From assembly GCA_030741175.1 (NCBI GenBank), contig JASLVT010000107.1, positions 1 to 5,376 on the forward strand: a stretch of DNA of 5,376 nucleotides, written 5' to 3'. Made by a program: the position numbers and the translations under genes. The notes below the pieces were generated by a model. It saw only the letters and a program-made list of their open reading frames with translations. It made no database searches and had not been told where the DNA came from. The DNA comes from Porticoccaceae bacterium (GTDB lineage: Bacteria; Pseudomonadota; Gammaproteobacteria; Pseudomonadales; Porticoccaceae). Positions within the stretch are counted from its first letter, which is position 1. Every line of letters begins with the position of its first letter. Shown one piece after another: positions 1 through 5,376 of the stretch.

Positions 1-179
1 ACTGGCTCTTTGTAGCCTGTGGGTAGTTCGAACAGGGCACCGAAACCGCCGAGTCCGGCCATAACTTCGGGGCGACGAGTTCGCACCGCCGCGCCTTTAA
101 TTTTTTCGATCAGGGCATTGCCGGCGTCAATATCGACACCCGCATCTTTATAGCTCAAGGATTGAGTCTTTTCGGTCAT
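1..179 (-). CDS. purM: Phosphoribosylformylglycinamidine cyclo-ligase (AIR synthetase), N-terminal part
   Basis: PurM closes the imidazole ring of 5-aminoimidazole ribonucleotide from FGAM using ATP, a cytosolic step of de novo purine synthesis. Only the first 59 codons lie in the window; the gene runs off the left edge. The translation opens [14 protein letters not shown] and continues with VDIDAGNAL, then TRRPEVM and [12 protein letters not shown]. This nearly matches the start of E. coli PurM as remembered, including the glycine-rich stretch at about residues 42-48. The ATG at 179-177 is chosen because it aligns with the family N-terminus and has an AGGA ribosome-binding site about 9 bases upstream. 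The gene is transcribed divergently from the DUF2066-hda pair. A purM/DUF2066/hda neighbourhood is known in Pseudomonas-type genomes. Nothing looks damaged in the visible part. Confidence 0.96.
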   Translation of the reverse strand, partial: MTEKTQSLSYKDAGVDIDAGNALIEKIKGAAVRTRRPEVMAGLGGFGALFELPTGYKEP

Positions 180-219
180 AAAGGCGGTTCCTGTTTACAG
201 CATCAGTGATAAGGGCGCT

Positions 220-248
220 ATTTTAGATTGGGTGAGCCAAATTTTCAT
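220..248 (-). promoter_or_regulatory. Weak candidate sigma-70 promoter for purM
   Basis: Reading the minus strand, ATGAAA (248-243) and TAAAAT (225-220) are separated by 17 bases. The -10 matches the consensus at 5 of 6 positions and the -35 at 4 of 6. Transcription would start near 213 and leave a leader of about 33 bases before the purM ATG. No sequence close to the enterobacterial PurR operator was seen in the intergenic region. The call rests on motif spacing only. Confidence 0.3.
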
Positions 249-255
249 TAAGCAC

Positions 256-264
256 TGGTACAAT
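256..264 (+). promoter_or_regulatory. Extended -10 promoter for the DUF2066-hda unit
   Basis: TGGTACAAT carries the TGn extension followed by a -10 hexamer matching TATAAT at 5 of 6 positions. There is no convincing -35 at 16-18 bases upstream, which fits an extended -10 promoter, since these depend little on a -35. Transcription would start near 271, giving a leader of about 20 bases that contains the ribosome-binding site at 279-283. It lies in the 112-bp gap between the divergent purM and DUF2066 genes. Confidence 0.45.
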
Positions 265-278
265 GTCGTAAATTAATT

Positions 279-283
279 GGGAG
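279..283 (+). promoter_or_regulatory. Ribosome-binding site that sets the DUF2066 start
   Basis: GGGAG lies 8 bases upstream of the TTG at 292, ideal spacing. The longest open frame begins at another TTG at 277, but that start would place this Shine-Dalgarno sequence inside the coding region and add four residues in front of an otherwise canonical signal peptide. The site therefore favours the start at 292. Confidence 0.6.
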
Positions 284-291
284 AAAAGTCG

Positions 292-1341
292 TTGAAACGG
301 ATATTTGCGCTGATTTTGGCCTGTTTTAGCCTACACTCTTTTGCCGAAGAGGTCTCCGGTCTGTATACCGGTCTGGTACCTGTGGTTGATCAATCGGCGG
401 AATCTCGAGATCTCGCTCTGACTCAGGCATTGACGCAGGTGCTGGTAAAGCTCACTGGCAATAGCAAAATAATGCAATCGACTAAACTTCAACCATTTCT
501 TAACAATCCGAATGCGTTTGTATCCGGCATTGGCTTTCGCACTATTCCGTCTGTTACTGATGAAGGGCAGACAGGTATGGAGGTCAGTTTTGATCGCCAA
601 GCGTTAGATCAGGTTATCCGTCAGGCGCAATTACCAGTGTTACCCTCTAACCGACCCAAACTTCTGGTTTGGATAATTCGCGATGATGCAGTATTTGGTA
701 GAGATTTCGAGGGGCTCGAGTCGAATTCTGCCGCTTTGCAGTCATTTGATCGCGCTATGCAGGCCCGTGGCATGCCCTATATGTTACCCAACTATGATCT
801 TCAAGATCAGTTATCCCTATCTGTAAATGAGGCCTGGTCACTGCGCGCTGATCTCATTAGTCCTGCATCGCAACGCTATAACACAGATGGCTGGATAGCT
901 CTGCGCTATTACACGACATCATCTGGTGAGGTGCGCGGTGCCTGGTTGTATCAGAGCGCTGGAAGACGCCAGTTAAATGATTTTCGTGCTGAAGCTGGAC
1001 AGGAATTTATGCCCGATGCAGTGGCTAGCTTGGTGGATAGCTTATCCAGATTTTATACTTACACACCGCAACTGAATACCAGTGAATTTTTGGTGCGTAT
1101 TAATGGTGTCGCTAGCTTCGCGGACTATCAGGCAGTATTGGCGCAGTTTAAAAAACTGGAGGTAGTTGATTCAGTGCAGCTATTTGCAGTGGAAGGAGAT
1201 CAGTTAACGCTGGCTGTTGATGCAGAAGCGGGAGCCGATTTACTTACTTCGGCCCTGTTGCGCAGCGGTCGTGTAGCGACATTAGATGTTCCGGAGCTAG
1301 TACTGGGCGCAAGACTTGAGTTTAATTGGATCAACAAGTGA
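292..1341 (+). CDS. Exported DUF2066 family protein
   Basis: This 349-residue protein belongs to DUF2066, a proteobacterial family with no known function, often encoded between purM and hda. From the TTG at 292 it begins MKRIFALILACFSLHSFA, a type I signal peptide: basic n-region, hydrophobic core, and likely cleavage after Ala18 (SFA before EE). The protein should therefore be periplasmic. The mature start carries the family signature: LYTGLVPV, QSAESR, then an AL..VLVKLTG helix at about residues 24-56. A second block, PKLLVWIIRDD, lies at about 122-132. A C-terminal domain at about 265-335 (FLVRINGVASF, then VDSVQLFAVEGDQLTL) looks like an alternating beta/alpha fold. Cys11 is too close to the N-terminus, with Leu at -2, for a convincing lipobox. 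An alternative TTG start at 277 is less likely. The stop overlaps the hda GTG by 4 bp, so the two genes are probably translationally coupled. The family assignment is firm; the role is unknown. Confidence 0.92.
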   Translation: MKRIFALILACFSLHSFAEEVSGLYTGLVPVVDQSAESRDLALTQALTQVLVKLTGNSKIMQSTKLQPFLNNPNAFVSGIGFRTIPSVTDEGQTGMEVSFDRQALDQVIRQAQLPVLPSNRPKLLVWIIRDDAVFGRDFEGLESNSAALQSFDRAMQARGMPYMLPNYDLQDQLSLSVNEAWSLRADLISPASQRYNTDGWIALRYYTTSSGEVRGAWLYQSAGRRQLNDFRAEAGQEFMPDAVASLVDSLSRFYTYTPQLNTSEFLVRINGVASFADYQAVLAQFKKLEVVDSVQLFAVEGDQLTLAVDAEAGADLLTSALLRSGRVATLDVPELVLGARLEFNWINK

Positions 1342-2039
1342 ATCAACCTCGACAACTGAGTCTTGCGGTAAAGCTAGACGATCAAGCCACATTTGATAAT
1401 TTTTATGCCCCGCGGGGTACACCCCAGCATATGGCGACCTTTGTCTTGCAAGATGAAGGGCAGAAATATGCCCTACTGCTGGGAGCTGAAGGTAGCGGGT
1501 TGTCCCACCTGTTACAGGCAGCCTGTCAACGAACGGCATTGGGCCATAATGCGGGGGCGCTGTATCTGCCTCTAGCCGAGGTGCAGGACTACCCTCCAGA
1601 GCAGGTATTGGAGGGGTTGGCATCCGCTAGCTTGCTGTGTCTGGATGATATCCAAACGGTGGCACATCAATCCACTTGGCAGATGCCGCTATTTAATTTG
1701 TTTAATCAATGTCGTGAAGCAGGAACCAGATTGGTAATTGCATCCCATACTATGCCCGACGATTTGCAAGTCAGCCTGCCAGACCTGCTGTCGCGGCTTA
1801 AGTCCGGTGTCTCACTGCAAATGCAACAGTACAAAGACGCCGATCGCAGAAGACTACTTCAACACCGAGCCAATCGCCGCGGGCTCTACCTATCGGATGA
1901 GGCGGCGCTATTTATGCTCAATCGTTTGCCACGCGATAGTCGCCAATTGATGGAGGCTCTGGAGGTTCTTGATGGCGCCTCTATGCAGGAGCAACGGCGG
2001 CTAACCACACCGTTTGTCAAAGCGGTGTTGAAGCTTTAG
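1338..2039 (+). CDS. hda: DnaA regulatory inactivator Hda
   Basis: Hda is an AAA+ protein homologous to domain III of DnaA. Bound to the DNA-loaded sliding clamp, it stimulates hydrolysis of DnaA-ATP after initiation (RIDA) and so prevents re-initiation. The GTG at 1338 gives MNQPRQLSL, aligning without gaps to E. coli Hda (MNTPAQLSL) and the same 233-residue length. Visible elements: clamp-binding motif QLSL at residues 6-9; degenerate Walker A GAEGSGLSH at 49-57; Walker B LLCLDD at 99-104; sensor 1 region VIASH at 133-137; box VII SRL with arginine finger Arg153, the E. coli number; sensor 2 region with Arg202 in PRDSRQL; and C-terminal TPFVKAVLKL, near-identical to E. coli. The Walker A lysine is Leu55, and the residue matching the sensor 1 Asp of DnaA and E. 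coli Hda is His137. The GTG overlaps the DUF2066 stop as GTGA, with only a weak GGA at 1328-1330 as ribosome-binding site, suggesting coupled, low-level translation. An in-frame TTG at 1326 would add four residues but fits homologues less well. Confidence 0.95.
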   Translation: MNQPRQLSLAVKLDDQATFDNFYAPRGTPQHMATFVLQDEGQKYALLLGAEGSGLSHLLQAACQRTALGHNAGALYLPLAEVQDYPPEQVLEGLASASLLCLDDIQTVAHQSTWQMPLFNLFNQCREAGTRLVIASHTMPDDLQVSLPDLLSRLKSGVSLQMQQYKDADRRRLLQHRANRRGLYLSDEAALFMLNRLPRDSRQLMEALEVLDGASMQEQRRLTTPFVKAVLKL

Positions 2040-2055
2040 CCCTGTCAAACATCAG

Positions 2056-3933
2056 CTATTGCGATGGACATCCCTCACAGTACAGATAAACGCCTCTGGG
2101 GTCGGTAAGCTGATCCAATAGGGCAAAGGGCTTGATCAAGCTGACGGCCTGTTGTCGCAAACTATCCGGCAGCCAGCTGACCTCATTGATATCGATACCC
2201 AGACCGGCAAGTGATGCGCGGATATTACCATTTATCTCTGACAGGAATTGCTCGTACATAGTCAGAGGCTTGCGCTGATATGCGACTGAATACTCAGTGA
2301 GATCCGATAGCTCCGCAGCTTCAACTATGGCATCGTCCAGATCACCCAGCTGATCGACTAAGCCGAGCTCCAGTGCTTTTTTACCCGTCCACACCTGTCC
2401 CTGAGCTATCTCATGCACTGCTTTTGGTGTGGAATTACGAGCATTGGCGACCAGGGTAATAAATCGGGAATAGACATTGTCCACACCGGATTGGAAGATA
2501 ATCTTTGCTTGCTCAGTCATGGGCCTGTTGAGCTGTAAAACAGAGGCATTGGCCGTGGTATCAACAGCGTCAGAGTACACTCCTAAAGCGGCGAGAGAGT
2601 CCTCCAGAGTGGGGATAACACCAAACACACCTATGGAGCCGGTAATGGTGGTTGGCATAGCCAGAACCCGATCTGCCTCAGTGGCAATCCAGTAGCCACC
2701 AGATGCGGCCTGACTACCCATGGACACAACGATAGGAATGCCTTTCGCACGGGTAGCTGCCATGGCATCGCGGATAACATCGGAGGCGAAAGCACTGCCA
2801 CCGGGCGAATCAATGCGCAGTACCACTGCCTTTATGTCGTCGTTATCACGCACATTGGCAAATATGCCCGCCAGCGTATCGCCACCAACAGTGCCCTCGG
2901 GTTGCTCTCCATCGACAATATTACCCGCGGCCACAATCAGGGCGATTTTATTTTGCTGCGCTTCCGCTGAATAAAATTTGCCCAAGCGCACATGATTGAG
3001 GTAACCATTGAGGCCAATATGATTATAGGTACCCTCCGTGCTGGCAATCATCTCATTGAGGTAGGCGCGCATCTCGGTTCTGGTGGCAATCTGATCGATA
3101 AGATCCTGCTCTTTGGCGAGTGCTGAGGCATTGCCAAAACTTGCTTTCAAATTGCTATGGAGATTATCGGCATAGCTATGGATGGTGCCCGCGGGCAATC
3201 CTCGCAATTGCTCAACTTGATTACCATAGAATTGCCAGAGTTCAGTGATTAGCGCGCTGGTTTCCTGTCGCGACTCCGGTGACATGCTGTTGCCAATAAA
3301 AGGTTCGACGGCACTTTTAAATTTGCCGACACGAAACACATGTATATTGATTTTGAGTTTATCTAGGGCATCTTTGAAAAAACTACGATTGGTGCCAAAG
3401 CCGGAAATCATCACACTACCCAGCGGGTTTAGCAAAATTTCATCTGCATGAGCCGCAAGGTAGTACTGAGATTGAGACAGATTGTCTGCCAGCGCAATAA
3501 TAGGCTTGCCACTTTTCTTAAACTGCAGCAGCGCTACACTAATCTCCTCAAGCTTGCTAAGACTCGCGCTAGCCATGTAGTCGGTATCCAACACCAAATG
3601 GGTAATTCGGCGATCTGTACTGGCGGCATTGACCGCTTCAACTATATCCCTTACCAATGTTTCACTGTCCTGCTGGCTTCCCTCAGAGAGAATCTCTCCG
3701 AGTGGATCAATATAGGTTTTTTGATCAACCAATATACCGCTGGGCGCCAAATAGAGTGCGCCGCTCTCTGGCATGGGCTGAATATCCTCAGCGAATAAAC
3801 CGGTCAATATGAGCAATAGAAAACCGAGAAAAACCAGACCAACTAAGGTGCGAACACCGTTAACGACAGCGCCGATAAAACCAAATATACGCCGGAAAAT
3901 ACCTCGTTCTTTGTCAACCTTATTATCAACCAT
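2056..3933 (-). CDS. sppA: Signal peptide peptidase SppA, 67K type
   Basis: SppA is an inner-membrane serine protease with a Ser-Lys dyad that degrades cleaved signal peptides at the periplasmic face. From the ATG at 3933 the protein has 625 residues (E. coli SppA has 618) and the long, duplicated architecture. A basic N-terminus (FRRIFGF) precedes one membrane anchor at about residues 25-47. The N-terminal S49 repeat contains the general-base lysine, Lys206, in FRVGKFKSAVEPF (Lys209 in E. coli). The C-terminal repeat has DSPGGS at 375-380 and the nucleophile Ser411 in MGSQAASGGYW (Ser409 in E. coli), followed by TGSIGVFG. The open frame extends to a TTG at 3957, but the ATG at 3933 has a strong AAAGGA 7 bases upstream. 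The protein ends in a short CEGC motif. The start lies 24 bp after the DUF2069 stop, so sppA is probably the last gene of the arsC-wrbA-DUF2069-sppA operon. Its 3' end faces hda across 16 bp. Confidence 0.96.
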   Translation of the reverse strand: MVDNKVDKERGIFRRIFGFIGAVVNGVRTLVGLVFLGFLLLILTGLFAEDIQPMPESGALYLAPSGILVDQKTYIDPLGEILSEGSQQDSETLVRDIVEAVNAASTDRRITHLVLDTDYMASASLSKLEEISVALLQFKKSGKPIIALADNLSQSQYYLAAHADEILLNPLGSVMISGFGTNRSFFKDALDKLKINIHVFRVGKFKSAVEPFIGNSMSPESRQETSALITELWQFYGNQVEQLRGLPAGTIHSYADNLHSNLKASFGNASALAKEQDLIDQIATRTEMRAYLNEMIASTEGTYNHIGLNGYLNHVRLGKFYSAEAQQNKIALIVAAGNIVDGEQPEGTVGGDTLAGIFANVRDNDDIKAVVLRIDSPGGSAFASDVIRDAMAATRAKGIPIVVSMGSQAASGGYWIATEADRVLAMPTTITGSIGVFGVIPTLEDSLAALGVYSDAVDTTANASVLQLNRPMTEQAKIIFQSGVDNVYSRFITLVANARNSTPKAVHEIAQGQVWTGKKALELGLVDQLGDLDDAIVEAAELSDLTEYSVAYQRKPLTMYEQFLSEINGNIRASLAGLGIDINEVSWLPDSLRQQAVSLIKPFALLDQLTDPRGVYLYCEGCPSQ

Positions 3934-3940
3934 TAGACAA

Positions 3941-3946
3941 TCCTTT
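3941..3946 (-). promoter_or_regulatory. Ribosome-binding site that sets the sppA start
   Basis: On the minus strand AAAGGA lies 7 bases before the ATG at 3933. If translation began at the upstream TTG (3957) this site would be inside the gene and eight extra residues would precede the N-terminus, so the ATG at 3933 is favoured. The site sits in the 24-bp gap after the DUF2069 stop codon. Confidence 0.65.
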
Positions 3947-3957
3947 CTGGTAGTCAA

Positions 3958-5241
<1,284 letters not shown>

Positions 5242-5271
5242 GGACTATCCTTTTACCCTGAGATGTTGATT

Positions 5272-5306
5272 GGCAAACTCTTAATTCCTATTGTAAGGCC
5301 AAACTC
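5272..5306 (-). repeat. Direct repeat of GAGTTTG(G)CC around the operon promoter
   Basis: On the minus strand GAGTTTGGCC (5306-5297) and GAGTTTGCC (5280-5272) are two direct copies differing by a single G, their starts 26 bp apart. They lie in the 135-bp leader upstream of arsC, one inside the spacer of the candidate promoter and one just after its expected start point. This placement would suit a repressor operator, but the repeat is short and chance is possible. Confidence 0.35.
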
Positions 5307-5317
5307 AATGAAACCAA
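5290..5317 (-). promoter_or_regulatory. Candidate sigma-70 promoter for the arsC-wrbA-DUF2069-sppA operon
   Basis: On the minus strand TTGGTT (5317-5312) and TACAAT (5295-5290) are 16 bases apart. The -10 matches consensus at 5 of 6 positions, the -35 only at 3 of 6. Transcription would start around 5283-5281, giving a leader of about 40 bases that ends in the AAAAGGA ribosome-binding site of arsC. No other good -10 was seen in the 5242-5376 region. Confidence 0.35.
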
Positions 5318-5376
5318 AAGAGCGACAAAGCGATGAGGGTTGATAAGACAACTATGAGGGCTCAAATTCGACAAAT

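Noticed and set aside
406..415. Perfect 10-bp palindrome CGAGATCTCG
   Set aside because: It lies inside the DUF2066 coding region, is isolated, and has no partner copy; a palindrome of this length is expected by chance.
277..1341. Lipoprotein signal in DUF2066 at Cys11 (ILAC)
   Set aside because: The cysteine is only 11 residues from the TTG start at 292, leaving too short a hydrophobic region, and Leu at -2 is unusual. A type I cleavage after SFA at residue 18 fits better.
1393..1950. Plus-strand open frames of 60 and 70 codons overlapping hda
   Set aside because: They are alternative-frame shadows of hda with no family resemblance or ribosome-binding site support.
3448..3798. 116-codon plus-strand open frame antisense to sppA
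   Set aside because: It is antisense to a well-conserved part of SppA, has no recognisable domain, and its composition is explained by the sppA codons.

Overview
The window looks like ordinary chromosomal DNA from a free-living gammaproteobacterium. Gene content and protein sequence resemble Pseudomonas and related marine groups such as the Cellvibrionales, with middling GC and mixed ATG/GTG/TTG starts. That placement is inferred from remembered family sequences and gene order, not from a search. I see no mobile element, CRISPR array, tRNA, rRNA, prophage or toxin-antitoxin pair.

Layout. The left edge holds the first 59 codons of purM on the minus strand. A 112-bp divergent intergenic region follows, with a good extended -10 promoter pointing right. 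It drives a two-gene plus-strand unit: an exported DUF2066 protein, then hda, the regulatory inactivator of the replication initiator DnaA. These two overlap by 4 bp (GTGA). hda ends only 16 bp from the end of a minus-strand block that runs right to left: arsC (YfgD-type), wrbA, a DUF2069 membrane protein and sppA. In that block arsC and wrbA overlap by 8 bp, wrbA and the DUF2069 gene by 4 bp, and the sppA start lies 24 bp beyond the DUF2069 stop, so it reads as one operon. The last 135 bp is a leader/promoter region with a repeated GAGTTTG element around a candidate promoter for the operon.

How the genes fit together. purM (purine synthesis), DUF2066 and hda form a neighbourhood known from Pseudomonas-type genomes. 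In E. coli too, hda lies near purM and beside yfgD, the relative of the arsC gene seen here. The minus-strand operon joins two cytosolic redox enzymes (a thiol reductase-like ArsC and the flavodoxin-fold quinone reductase WrbA) with two inner-membrane proteins (DUF2069 and the signal-peptide peptidase SppA). An envelope or oxidative-stress theme is possible, but that is inference.

Four of the six complete genes need attention at their starts. The best ribosome-binding sites and homologue alignments place DUF2066, hda, sppA and wrbA starts inside the longest open frame. I found no clearly undescribed system. The more interesting points are the Hda nucleotide-site substitutions, the tight DUF2066-hda coupling, the operon composition and the repeats at the operon promoter.
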